Shown: positions 11,557 to 22,509 of the stretch, one piece after another
Numbering within the stretch: the first letter of the stretch is position 1
How the letters are laid out: every line of letters begins with the position of its first letter
Source of the DNA: Fagopyrum homotropicum
Taxonomy: Eukaryota > Streptophyta > Magnoliopsida > Caryophyllales > Polygonaceae
NCBI GenBank assembly: GCA_033239125.1
Contig: BSWB01000008.1
Coordinates: 4,308,001 to 4,372,000 of the forward strand
Direction of reading: 5' to 3'
Length of the DNA stretch: 64,000 bases
Made by a program: the position numbers and the translations under genes
Notes under the pieces: generated by a model
Database searches by the model: none
Told to the model about the DNA's origin: nothing
The model's input: the letters and a program-made list of their open reading frames with translations, nothing else

Positions 11557-12675
11557 TCAGTCCACCTCGAATACCATGGTTTGCTTCAGGAGTCCAAGAA
11601 ACCATTGCTTTCCGGCATCCATGATGACAAGCAAGGGCCACTTGATGCCCAAATAAGCTTTAAGTTCTCTCTTCACCGGTGAGTAGTAGACTCCTTCGTC
11701 ACCGCTCCCTTGATGATAGTATGGAGTTGCAACCATAGGTGTCACCCCATACTTAGACAATTGGTACTCCGCGGTCACACCGGTGAGATGCTTGCCATCC
11801 TCATCCTCTATGATCCGAAGAAAGCCGATTCTTGGAAAGAATTCTTCATTGAGGTGCTTCATAACCATCATGGATCCATCATGCTTGCCTCCATCATTCA
11901 ACATGGGAGACTCCTTAGGAAAGGGGCTCCAATCTTCGTGTGTACTCCGGGCAAGCAAGAAAGGATTGGAAGGAGTTGAAGTTAACTTAGGGCTCTCCCT
12001 CGTGAGCTCTTCAAGTGTGGTTCCGGGGTTGATGGCAAGGATGTCCGGGGGTGAGAGTACTTCATTGCACTCCTCCAAAGGTGAAGGAGGTGGAGGTAAG
12101 CCTTGAAGGATGGTAGGATCTCCTAGCATAAGAGCATGTCTAATCTCCTCAATCTCCCTCCTCATTTGTTCTTCTCTCTCGAAATTCAATATTCTTTCAT
12201 CCTTCAGGACCAAATCCCTTAGCCTCACTTGATCCCAAGCTTTATCCAACTCTTCTTGAAGGTCTCTATTGGTTATGGTTGAATCGGGTATTTCTTGGAT
12301 CTCCTCATAGTGAACCTCCTCTTGTTGAAATATTTCCGCTTCAAGCACCACGTGTGCACTCGAAATGGAGGCAAGGTTACTTTCAAGATTATCCATCTTC
12401 CTCAACATTTCTTCTAGCATTGACTCCAATCGATCATTGTGAGGTTGATGGTGAGGTTCCACATAAGGCAATGTAGTCATGTGAGCTTGATCATGGGACT
12501 CATGATAGGCATTAAACTCCTCCCAATACTCAAACTCATCATGGAGAGGTCCTAGATCTTGGCTTTCCATCCACTCCTCATACTCCATGTTGTCAAGGTT
12601 GTCTTGGAAGTAAAATCCGTCCATGGCAAACATGAAAAGGCAAAGACAAAAACAACACAAGATCAAAAGTAACAA
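11557..12675 (-). CDS. Coiled-coil protein of non-autonomous Athila-like element (372 aa)
   Basis: The only long frame of T1, starting 76 bases after the 5' LTR and covering the place where gag would normally start. The first 17 residues are Leu/Cys/Phe-rich and may be translated leader; Met-18 (MDGFYFQDN) is an alternative start. After an acidic stretch, residues about 83-108 and 138-185 look like coiled coils (heptads of Leu/Met/Ile with many Glu, Lys and Arg). A Pro-rich linker (LPPPPSPL, near residue 195) precedes a C-terminal part with conserved-looking Trp, Gly and Pro. I see no zinc knuckle, protease or RT motif. The first 85 residues recur in T3 (61169-61456) at about 80 percent identity by eye. 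That suggests the protein was maintained while the elements diverged. The function is unknown; a role in RNA binding or particle assembly is a guess. Confidence 0.75.
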   Translation of the reverse strand: MLLLILCCFCLCLFMFAMDGFYFQDNLDNMEYEEWMESQDLGPLHDEFEYWEEFNAYHESHDQAHMTTLPYVEPHHQPHNDRLESMLEEMLRKMDNLESNLASISSAHVVLEAEIFQQEEVHYEEIQEIPDSTITNRDLQEELDKAWDQVRLRDLVLKDERILNFEREEQMRREIEEIRHALMLGDPTILQGLPPPPSPLEECNEVLSPPDILAINPGTTLEELTRESPKLTSTPSNPFLLARSTHEDWSPFPKESPMLNDGGKHDGSMMVMKHLNEEFFPRIGFLRIIEDEDGKHLTGVTAEYQLSKYGVTPMVATPYYHQGSGDEGVYYSPVKRELKAYLGIKWPLLVIMDAGKQWFLGLLKQTMVFEVD

Positions 12676-12731
12676 AAAAGATAAACACTAAAAACGATCA
12701 AAAGCAAATGACTCAATCTAGACCTAGTCCC

Positions 12732-12750
12732 TGGCAACGGCGCCAAAAAC
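12732..12750 (-). other. Primer-binding site of T1
   Basis: Reads tggcgccgttgcca on the - strand just inside the 5' LTR, the motif typical of Athila/Tat-type plant gypsy elements. It sets the orientation and lineage of T1. T3 keeps a version at 61513-61529. Confidence 0.88.
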
Positions 12751-12751
12751 T

Positions 12752-14581
12752 TGTTACGCTAAGATTGTGTAGCACAAAAAGCTTTACATGTATAAACTCG
12801 ATCTAATCTCCTAAACTACCTAGCGAAACCCGCAGTGTACAGATCGTTATGTAGGAAGGAAAGTATTCCGAGGTCGAACACAAGGACTGAGGCGAAATAA
12901 AGTCATTCAATGATCAAAGATAGTGCAAATCTAGTCTAAGAAAGGAGAAAGAAATAAAGAAATGAAAATGATGATATTTTTGGTTGGGTTTTTGTGGTGA
13001 TCAAGCAAAGATCACAAATCAAGCAAGGTAATAAAACAAACTAACAACTCAAGCTAGCAAACAAACAAATGACACAAACACAAGATATGAGATCAAAGAG
13101 AGAAAAATGGATTCTAGAGGTCAAGATTTCCGGTTATGGCATTGGAATCAAGGTTCTAAAGATTCTAAGGACAAGACTGCGGTGTTGGGAAAGGGTGTTT
13201 CTCTAATGGAAGCAATTACCGGGTAAGTATCATGCTTCACTAATCCCGCACCAAACTCCTATTACTGGGTAAGTCTCAAGGAGGTAAAGTTGGGAATTAT
13301 ACACAAACCGGACACTACTTAAGGGGAAAACCTCTCCTTACCGGGTAAGTCTCGGAAAAGGTAAGTCTCAAGCAACAATCCTAGCACACTCAATCCAATA
13401 GCGGCTTGTGAGGCTCACTACTACCTAGAGTTCATCATCTTTGGTATCTAAGATCGGAAATCACCGGGTAGGTCTCTTTCCTCACTTAGTTTGCTAGCAT
13501 TAGGTCACCCAAAGCTATATTATGCTCAACAAACACTAGGATTTCAACAATCTAACATCCTAACATACAGATTCATCAATTAAAGAGAAACAGAAGGAAA
13601 AATCGGGTGGATCATAGTAAAAATCGGCCGATTTACTATGAAGAACAGGTCGATTTTTATGTCTGAGTTAGGTTTTGTGCATACGAATCATCCTAAACTA
13701 ACATATAAGTCCATTCTATCATCACCCAAGCAATAACCATCAATCCATCACTCCAAAATCACAACAAACTAGCCAACAACATGCATTTCAAGATCTAAAA
13801 TCATCATACAAGCATACATGGAATCCATAGCAAGAAGATGAAGTAAGGAAATGAAAGCAATGAAACTTAGCTGGATTTGAGCTCAAAACAAGTCTTTCAA
13901 TACACCAAATGCAGCTCCAAGTCAGATCTTACAACCTTCAACAAGCTTCTTCACAAAAATCACTCAAATCTCACTACGAAATTGAAATCTACACTAATCT
14001 CTCTCAAAAACACCCACAAGGGTGCCTTGAAGAGAGCTCCCAATTGGAAGAGTCTTTTGGGAAGATGCTAGAGGATGTGGGAGAGGGAGAGAATTGAATG
14101 AATGCTCAGCAACAGCTTGCAGGCCCACTTATATTCTCCACCAAGAGCAAGGCCGAACAAAGAGATCGTGGGACACGTGGCTTAAGTTGTCAAAGGCCAA
14201 AAATCGACCCAGTCAAATAAATCGGCCGATTTTCCTGAGTGTAGGTCGATTTTCTTCAATAGAAACTTGTTATGATCATCTAGCCATGAGTTGCTCCATT
14301 GCTTGCACCAACAAGGGTCCTTGTGTCATTCATTGCTCCAATTATGTTCCTACAAGGCCTTGGATATGTACCACCATGAGGCTTGACCCTCGAATGTATC
14401 GATTAATGCCCAAAAGATCCCCGAAATACCTACAAAACCGACAAAAGCTCGTGTAGACGTCTTTTCTAGAAATATGCATGAAATGAGTGTAAACGTCGTG
14501 AACTAATGCCAGACCGTGCACGAATAACGGGAAAAACTATCTAAATGTATGCCTATACTAACGTCATAAATCATGTTATCA
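12752..14581 (-). repeat. 5' LTR of T1
   Basis: 1,830 bp, near-identical to 7894-9721. Same motif series and palindromes (13621-13634 and 14219-14232). Confidence 0.95.
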
Positions 14582-14586
14582 GATGT

Positions 14587-15800
14587 ATGTAAGGTAATGT
14601 GGTGCTAGAATCCGGGAAAAGGATATACTTCACTTTCACTTTGACTTGCAACATCTTCCACCAATAAGCTTTGCTTATTTCACACCTTTTCTTTTTACTT
14701 TACTTTTTGGGATGCATGGACAGAGGTGCACAATAACCGAAGCCTAGAAAATCAGCAATCATCAATTTCTTGAGATGCATCAAACCCTTGATGCACATAC
14801 CATGACCCGTTAGGAATATCGCTCAATCCGACTTTGGCAAGACACAAACACCCGGCTATGTGAATGGTGCCGAGTTACTCATCATCATGATTGACTTCCC
14901 CAAACCTATTATTACTTTCTAACACTTTCACTTCCAGCCAACTTCTCAACTTTAACTTCACTTGCTTTCACCACTTCGCTTGCTTCCAAATTCCCGGATA
15001 GGTAAAGGGAGGCAAAATGTATATGAGGGGCTAAGCATGATCAAGAAGAAGAAGAGAGAAGAATGAATTGCCTTGGTCTTTCCAGGAAGAAAGTGAGAGA
15101 ACTTATCTTGCGGTGTCAACCTTCAAATTCAACATAATTTGGATAAAAACAAAGTATTAAATATGCCAATAATTTCAAACAAAGCATTTAGCAACTTAAA
15201 CATATTATAAAACCTTTCAAGCACATAAAGATTTCAAAACCGGTCAGTAAGCAAGATCTTCACTGAGATCATATCCACATAAGAAGCACAAAAATCGTTT
15301 CGAAAACTCTCAGTTAACCCACCTCGGTCGAGGTGTTCTTGGGTCAACCGAGGTGAAACACCTCATTCGGCCAGAACTTCCCCGGTCGAGGTCAAAATTT
15401 TTTTTAAAACCAGTTTTTTTTTCAGTTTCGACGTTTTTTCTCAATCAAATAACATGTATGTATGCATGCAGTCTCAGATAAACACATAAAAGCAAACTGA
15501 AGCATAAATATAAATAAATATCCGATCAAGTAGAGTCATACATCACACAAGTGTCAAATAATACATCAATAAACACCCCATACTTGGGACACACTGTCCC
15601 AGTGGGTCAAAATAAGTCTAAGGGAATAAAGTATTCATCGGACATAAAGCTGAACTGCATAAAAATAAGAAAGAAAATCCTGCAGCTCTCAGTAGTCACT
15701 ATCCGGTGGTGGTGGTGGTGGCACATATGGATACTGAGACGGGTCGAACGGGTAGCCCATGATGTGCTCAAACTGGATCGGAGCCATCATATGCTGGTAG
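14587..15800 (-). mobile_element. T2 internal region right of T1, with the end of a Pro-rich ORF
   Basis: Resumes T2 exactly after the GATGT duplication. 14745-14880 matches the conserved non-coding block of T1. A triad of the T2 type lies at 15320-15393. A second cccatactt tract lies at about 15577. On the - strand a reading frame ends with PSQYPYVPPPPPP and DSDY and a stop at about 15698. Its N-terminal side is lost at the junction with MULE sequence (15790-15810), so only some 30 residues remain. Confidence 0.65.
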
Positions 15801-18384
15801 TGATGTCTCTAAAGAACCCATAAGTTGGCGGAATTCGTCCCTCAACATCCTATGGATATGCTCCAAACACGTGTCGAGACGATTGTTTCTAGAGTCCATC
15901 TCACTTTTGAACATCGCATGAGCGGATTCAACCCTGTAAATATGTTTGTATGAGTCAAAATTAATTATGGACACACGTTAGTTAACGTAATATGTGTTTA
16001 GGGTTTACCTGCTAGATGCTCTATTTCCAAGGTGCATGTTTTGATCCGTCATGAAGGTTTCAATTTTCTCGGCATGACACAACCAAGTTCTTGTCAAATA
16101 CTCCATCAACCCCCAACGATCCCCTCAAAGATCGTGCATTGTTTGGAGCTGTTCCTCATACGACTCTCTTGACTCGGATCTAAACAAGGTGTAGCATTGA
16201 GCCAATAATTCATTACGGACACTCAAACTTCGACTCTTGCGGTAAGTGTAGTCTTCTATATTGCGCTCAACGTGCCATATGCATAGCATGTGATATGCCT
16301 CTGGAATGGTATGTGGAAGGGCTTTTAGGAGACCATGCTCCCTTTCCGTAATTATGACATTTGGCAATTAATGACCGCACCAAGCCCGAACTTGTTGCAA
16401 AACCCAATGATATGTCTCTTCCGTTTCCCTTGCAAGGAACGCAGACCACAAGTGGAACTTTTTTTCGTCGGTGTTTCCCCTACAATCTCTAATAGGGCAT
16501 GTCATACCTAGAAGATTATAAATGTAATTAATATTGAAGGCGAGAACATATGATAAGAACATAACATGACCACTTACGTGTTTGTGTTGTAGGTTGTATC
16601 CATTATCATCACATAACTAAATTTCTCCCATAGTCGAAGAGACGTGGGGTTTGCAAATGCTATGTCTTGTAGTCGTCCCTCACTCGTTTGTCACCAACTA
16701 CAGACGTATCTCCCTAGACTCAACATCTTCAAGAGTAGTTGCATAGGGGTCATACCTCCCTCCAACTTTGACTATTGGAATATCAAGCGTGCATTGTATA
16801 TTTGTTGCCTTAAAGTCGCATTATCCTCTTATCGGCCCCTTAAGATTTCTACTGTAGGTTTCGTGCCGCAACCTGCCAACGTCAAGTCAACTACCTCGTT
16901 GTATTGTGAGGTTGACAACCGTCCTGCGTATGCATGTCCTTCAAAATGCTTGTTCAACTTGTGTGTGTGGACCCCGTTGTTAACTTTCAACCGTCATACA
17001 TTCTTTTCAGCCTCGTAACAATGCAACATAACTGGACAATCATGCTTTTTTGACGAACAATCTCGTTTCTTTATGGGTTGATTGTTAATCGTCAACATCT
17101 CTCCCCTCATAGTCTCGCTTGAATCCATATTGTTCGCATGCGAGGTGCATCATCCCATACTTTCTCTTTTGCGTGGACTTCCATGATTTTGCAATCGTCA
17201 ATACCATGTCTTTACGTTGAGCGTGACCACGAGCCCAAACAATACAAGATTCTCTATCAGACCACCATTCGTATGTTGTAAAATATTCGGTGTAGTTATA
17301 TTCAGGTTTAGTGACATCGGGTCCACTGACCCCCACCATGTGTGGTGTATATTCCTATAACAAGGTCAATCAAAATTTTATAAACAAACCTTGTGAATAA
17401 TAAGCAAATATAACAATTTAGTAACAAGTTAAGTTAGCAATTAGTTAATTTAGTAACAAGTTAAGTTAATAACAAGTTAAGTTAAATTAAGTTAGCAACA
17501 AGTTAGTGGTACAACAATAAGCAAATATAACAAATTAACAAGTTAAGTTAAGTTAAGTTAAGTTAGCAACAAGTTAGTGGTACAAAAATAAGCAAATACA
17601 ACAATTTAAGTTAATAATTAGTTAAGTTAGTAACAAGTTAAGTTAAGTTAGCAACAAGTTAGTGGTACAACAATAAGCAAATAGAACAAAATAAGTTAAT
17701 AATTAGTTAAGTTAGTAACAAGTTAAGTTAAGTTAAGTTAGCAACAAGTTAGTGGTACATCAATAAGCAAATATAACAAATTAAGTTAATAATTAGTTAC
17801 GTTAGTAACAAGTTAAGTTAAGTTAGCAACAAGTTAGTGGTACAACAATAAGCAAATATAACAAATTAAGTTAAATGAGTTAAGCAAATTTACCATGTTA
17901 AACAAATTTAACAAGTTGAATACATAGGTTAAACGAGTTAAACAAATATAAAAAAGCTAAAAAAAAAAGGTTAAATGTGTTAAGTAAATTTACCAAGTTA
18001 AACAAATTTAACAAGTTCAATACATAGGTTAAACGAGTTAAACAAATATAAAAAACAAAAAAAAAACGGGTTAAACGAGTTAAGCAAATTTACCAAGTTA
18101 ATTAAATTTAAAAAAGTTGAATATATAGGTTAAACGAGTTAAACAAATATAAAAAGCTAAACAAACAGGTTAAACGAGTTAAACAAATATAAAACGAGTT
18201 AAACAAATATAAAAAAATCTAATTAAACAGGTTAAACAAAATAAATTTGTTAAACGAGTTAAACAAAGTAAAATAAATTTTAAAATAGGTGAAGAACTAC
18301 CGGAATTGGAGGTGCGTTAAGGTCTATTCTTTGATTCCGAGACCCTCGTCGCCTACTTCCAAACATTGATCGTAACCACGACAT
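15800..18384 (-). pseudogene. MULE transposase of FAR1-like type, truncated and frameshifted
   Basis: Would cut and join the MULE DNA transposon. The ATG at 18382-18384 opens exon 1 (18301-18384; contains IDLNAPP). Intron 1 (17355-18300) has GT-AG ends and is filled with tandem repeats. Exon 2 (16578-17354) has a Trp/Cys-containing N-terminal region and a Cys/His-rich segment resembling FAR1-type DNA-binding domains. It ends with MDTTYNTN, whose Asp (16598-16600) is the first catalytic acid. Intron 2 is 16508-16577. Exon 3 (16009-16507) carries VIITEREHGLLKALPHTIP and the LCIWHVERN signature. Intron 3 is 15934-16008. Exon 4 begins with RVESAHAMFK, typical of the MULE C-terminal part, and breaks off at the T2 junction near 15800. 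In-frame stops and a frameshift in exons 2-3 make it non-functional. Exon borders are inferred from GT-AG sites and protein continuity. Confidence 0.85.
17400..18290 (-). repeat. Tandem repeats filling intron 1 of the MULE transposase gene
   Basis: Two AT-rich arrays. The first contains gcaacaagttagtggtac at 17495, 17566, 17651, 17741 and 17826 (steps 71, 85, 90, 85), filled with agtta microrepeats. The second, from about 17880, has units of roughly 90-110 bp built on ggttaaacgagttaaacaa and aatttaccaagttaa. Confidence 0.85.
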
Positions 18385-18888
18385 AGTATCATTTAAAATT
18401 TTAAAGTTTGGACAAACGAATTAAATTTTATAAACACACATTGTGAATGTACGAAAAATATTTGAAATTTACGAGCAAAGTTGTTGGCAAGGAAGTGGCA
18501 ATTTATACTAATGAAAAGCTTGCAAATTGTTCGTGTTTGATGAATTCCGACAAAAAAAAATCAAATCGAACGGCTGGGAAGCAAAGGGATAAACATCGGG
18601 GCCAAGGAGATTCCCTTAGCCACGTGGACGACTGAGAAAGCAGCGCAACTGCCGTGCGTCTGCTTTCTCAGCAGAGTGACAGTCTGCACGCAACTGCTAT
18701 GCATGTAGACTGTCGGGTGGGGGCAAATTTCCAATTTTGCCCCCACCTCCATCCGGCCAAGTTACCCCATTTAACCCCCCTTCACACGATTTCCTCACTC
18801 ATTTCACCTATATAACCCCCCTAACCCCATACTTCAACACACAAAATTTTTACGAAAGCTAATTTTTACGAAAACTATTACATCGAGA
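18385..18888. promoter_or_regulatory. Divergent promoter region between MULE transposase and PMD gene
   Basis: About 500 bp separate the two start codons. cctatataaccc near 18808 is a TATA-like box about 80 bp before the + strand ATG. Two adjacent hairpins lie at 18632-18671 and 18678-18714 (see findings). A shared, divergent promoter is an inference from the gene arrangement. Confidence 0.55.
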
Positions 18889-19525
18889 ATGGATCGTCAA
18901 AATCACAATGAAGATAACTGGGTAATAATCTTTTCTCTCTAATTTCTATATTTTTTCGTTATATTTAATATTTTACGAAATTTAATTACTATATTTTTTC
19001 ATTATATTTAATATTTTACGAAATCTAATTACTATATTTTTTCTTTATATTTAATATTTTTGAATTCTTATTTATTTATTTTTAATTCAGAACTATCAAA
19101 ATTATCAAAATGAAGAACAAGTTCCACAAACGCTCGATTTTCTGAACCTCTTTTCACAACCCGCACAAGATGTATATCAATACGGAGGTTCAAAACCCCG
19201 TTAACACTGGGTGGAAGCAACCCGCACTTGAGTGAAACCTCTTTTCACAACCCGCTCATGGGTGGAAGCAATCAAAACATTGACATTGAGCAAAGATAAG
19301 GTAAGAATTGAAGCATCGAGTATTATTTTCTGAACCTCTTTTTTTATTATGCTCTTATCATATTATTTTATTAACATACAAATAAATTTTTTCTCTTATT
19401 AGGATTCTATCACGACCAACATTTTTCAATTCCACCGTACATCAACACAGATTGTAATATCCGGAAAATTTTTATTCCGTGATTTTCGATTCAAACCGGA
19501 TTTCAGTCCGTTGACCTATTTATGA

Positions 19526-22491
19526 GGTAACGACCCGTTTATTGGGTGCGTTTCCGATATGTATTTTCCGTATTTGTTGAACATTTTAATGGCCTCAATA
19601 TATTCTACCGAGTATTTTACACGTCGTAAATTAAATTTTATGAGTTAATATATATTTTATATTAATATATATACCGTATTTTTATTTTATTTTTTTTCGG
19701 AAAAGTTTAGGAGTTTTCCCGAACCGACCGAACCTTTTAAACCGAGTTCACTCTTTACTCTTTTCCTTTTTATTTTATTTTAATTATTTACTTTCTTTTA
19801 CCTTTTTTTTCTTCCCCTTTCCCTCTTTTCTTCCGGAATTGATGACGACTTTGGCTTCTTGCCACTGTTGCAGTTTCGCTAGCCCCGCCTCTGCAGCCTA
19901 GCTAGCCCGAACTGAGCACAAATCTCCCCCCCCCCCGACCTGTGACTTTCACCTCGACCCCTCGGCCTCACTCCCGGCCTTTCGCCCTCCTACCCCCACC
20001 ACTCGCAACTCTCTACTCCCCCAAGCAGGAGATCTCTCCTTGGCCACCACCCTTCTGTTTCCATCTCCCATCTATCTCTAGCGTCTCTCCCTGCAACCGG
20101 AAGCCAATCCAAATCTTCTGTCCCTTATCCTTTCTCTCATGCTGTCCCTGAATTCTTATTCATCCACGTGACCCCTATTTTTAATATCTGAACCCAACCA
20201 ACACTTAAAGCTTCAATTTTTTTTAAATATAGGGGCCACGTGGACGAATAGGAATTCAATGGACAACATGAGAGACAGCATCAGGGACAGAAGATTTGGA
20301 TTCACCGGAAGCGACCCGCACCTATCTGCCTCTGTCTTCTCCGATGTGCTGTGCCACCGGAGCCGGAAAGCCCTGCGGGCCTTGTCACTGCATCGGAGCC
20401 GTTGTTGCTCTGCCCAGCCCTAGCCGTCTTCTCTTCGCCGGAGAATCTAGTGTTGCGTCCTCCTTCCCTTTCGCCTAGCCCAAACAGAGAAGAACGAAGA
20501 TGGCCTCTCTTCCCCTATTCTGTTGCCACCAGGGACTCCGCCTCTCCACCTTCGCCTCCCCTGCGTGACGCCCTGCCCCAGCAGCTCCGCCCAGAATCCG
20601 CCTCACTGATGGCCTTTCCTTTCTTCTTTATTCTCCTCCGTCGACTGCCTCTGTCGCCGCCTTGTTGCCGCCGTTGTCGCCTCCGGAGGGACCCTCGGTC
20701 CTGCCTTCGCCGTCGGACCCTGCGCTGCCATGAAGCGCCGCCGCTTCCCCTTCCCTTGTGCGTGTTGCAAGGTTGAAGAAGGCTCTTTCAGGATTTGAAA
20801 ACCCTTATGATTATTTACCATCGCCCCCCCTGTTTTTGTGTAATTGCAAAATATGCCAATACTTTCTATTTGCAATTTTTACCCAGGTTTTCGGAAATTA
20901 ACAGTTATGCCCCTACAAAATTTAATTACATAAATGGACCCATATTTTGTATTGCAAATTATGACCCAGCTTTGTGCAAATTATCTTTTGTGCCCTTGTG
21001 ATTTAAATTCGGGTTATGACCCCAAATACTTAATTGCGGCTTTTGACCAAATTTTCTTATTGGATAATTGCCCGGAAAATGTATTGTGGGATTTTAATGT
21101 TGGCTTTTGAAAATGAGTTTTACCTCAAATTAATATATCGTATATATATTACTATCAAATTTAGCGTATGAGCTAAGTTTGTTTAACTTTGGATTTAGGT
21201 TCGGAAGCGCCCCGATAAAGGCCATCGAATCCAATCTCGACGTCCATATATCATCTTCAACCTTGGATCGTGTGTGAGTACCTTCTTCCTCATGTTTAGT
21301 GGTAGAATCATGCTAGGTTGGACCTAGCATAACTTAGAGTGAATGCCAAGTAGTGGCTTGGAACCTTAGGTAGGTGTTTGAGGATGAGTTGATGTTATAA
21401 GACTTGTGTGTGTTAATCTTGAATAAGTTATACGGATGTGAGCATTGGGGTTGACCTTGTGAGTATTTGAGGTTGTGTGTACATATCGGTTGAGGTTGTG
21501 ATGATTAGGACGAGATCGAGTATCCTAGCTTGTGTAGTTGGTTTATGATCTTGCGAGATCGTTGAGACTAGAAGTCTAAGGACTTCTAGTATATGTGACT
21601 GGTTGTTAATTATCGTGCCTTGTCTTGAACAGACTTTGGTTATATTCCTTCGGAGAGTGATATCGGTTTCGCTTAGCTTTAAGACGAGGTAAGTCCTCGG
21701 ACTTACTTAGTTTATTTTATGCATTATTTGGATACATTATGGTGGTGTGTGTTTTATCGCTTTTGATCATGAAACTGGATTAGGAATACTTGACTATATA
21801 TATTATTTGGCCCATTGTTACTATTATTATCGGGCGGTGACATCACCGCTCAGTGTCCCGAGGGAGACTGGGGGGATCTCTACGACCAGGCCATACACGG
21901 TATACGGGCGGGCTTCTTCATCACTCCCTCAGGGTATACGGGTTGGGTGCCACCACACTCCTGTTGGTTACACGGGGACAGAGGCGAAAGTTATAAGACT
22001 CTCGTGTCACACTTGAACGAATGAATTAGATATGGAATAACCTATAAAGATAATAAGTAACGGATGTGTATGTTTACGAGCATGTTGTGTGTTTGTGTTC
22101 CTATGTGTGTTTGTGCCATATTATTCTTATCATGCCTAGAATGTGAGCTAACGGTTTTATACCGATTGTTGTAGTTGATGTGCAGGTTAGGATGTGGCCA
22201 AGTGATACGGAGGAGTGGGCAGCCGGGCTTCCGTACATCTTAGGTTGTTTTGGGTTTTGGAGTCCTTGTGTTGTTATTGTATATTATGTTGATGTTGTTG
22301 TAAGGACGGATGAAGTCTTTCCTTTCTTTTTTTTCGGGTTTCATAACATTGCATAAAAATGTATTTCGGTTTTGGCCTTTATTTGTGCCTTGTTGCAAGA
22401 TCCGGTGAAATTGTTGTCAGGCTAAGGGTCGGGACCCATTGTGAGGTCCCAACCCGTAGCATCCCGAGTCCCGCGGATTGGGGGTGTGACA
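19526..22491 (+). repeat. 5' LTR of E2 (2,966 bp)
   Basis: Ends gggggtgtgaca. Contains a pyrimidine-rich GC-rich part (19800-20780) with chance reading frames, a MITE at 20105-20303, and an unexplained AT-rich second half ending in the conserved LTR end. Confidence 0.92.
20105..20303. mobile_element. MULE-type MITE in the 5' LTR of E2
   Basis: 199 bp with terminal inverted repeats of roughly 75 bp (aatccaaatcttctgtccct at the left, its complement at the right), flanked by an exact 9-bp duplication accggaagc (20096-20104 and 20304-20312). A 9-bp duplication and long inverted ends are typical of Mutator-like elements. It has no coding capacity. Confidence 0.85.
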
Positions 22492-22495
22492 AAAG

Positions 22496-22509
22496 TGGTA
22501 TCAGGGCCC
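22496..22509 (+). other. Primer-binding site of E2
   Basis: tggtatcagggccc, the initiator-Met type with one change from the usual form, a few bases after the 5' LTR. Confidence 0.85.

Larger units (their letters stand above)
7894..14581 (-). mobile_element. Complete non-autonomous Athila-like LTR element T1 (LARD-like)
   Basis: A 6,688-bp element with LTRs 7894-9721 and 12752-14581. On the - strand each LTR starts tgataacatgat and ends tgtaaca-like (the + copies start tgt[ct]acgct). GATGT is duplicated exactly at 7889-7893 and 14582-14586. The primer site is at 12732-12750 and the polypurine tract is next to 9722. The 3.0-kb internal region has one long ORF (11557-12675) and no protease, RT or integrase. 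It therefore fits a large retrotransposon derivative that needs enzymes in trans. Confidence 0.95.
5817..15800 (-). mobile_element. Athila-like gypsy element T2, truncated at its 5' side and interrupted by T1
   Basis: The left LTR (about 5817-7531) ends tgctatca and is followed by a polypurine tract read on - (7532-7550). Internal sequence runs 7532-7893 and resumes at 14587 after T1. It resembles T1 in order and wording (the cccatactt region, and a block at about 14745-14880 matching 10215-10382). The element stops at about 15800 where it is fused to MULE transposase sequence; its 5' LTR and primer site are absent. I call it Athila-like from its similarity to T1, whose primer site is of the gypsy Athila/Tat type. 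Confidence 0.8.

Noticed and set aside
18447..18752. Short ORFs in the divergent promoter region
   Set aside because: They span the twin hairpins, have no domain, and conflict with both gene starts.
20351..20776. 141-codon Pro/Ser/Arg-rich ORF in the E2 LTR
   Set aside because: Compositional artefact of a C-rich LTR; missing from the deleted 3' LTR and without any motif.
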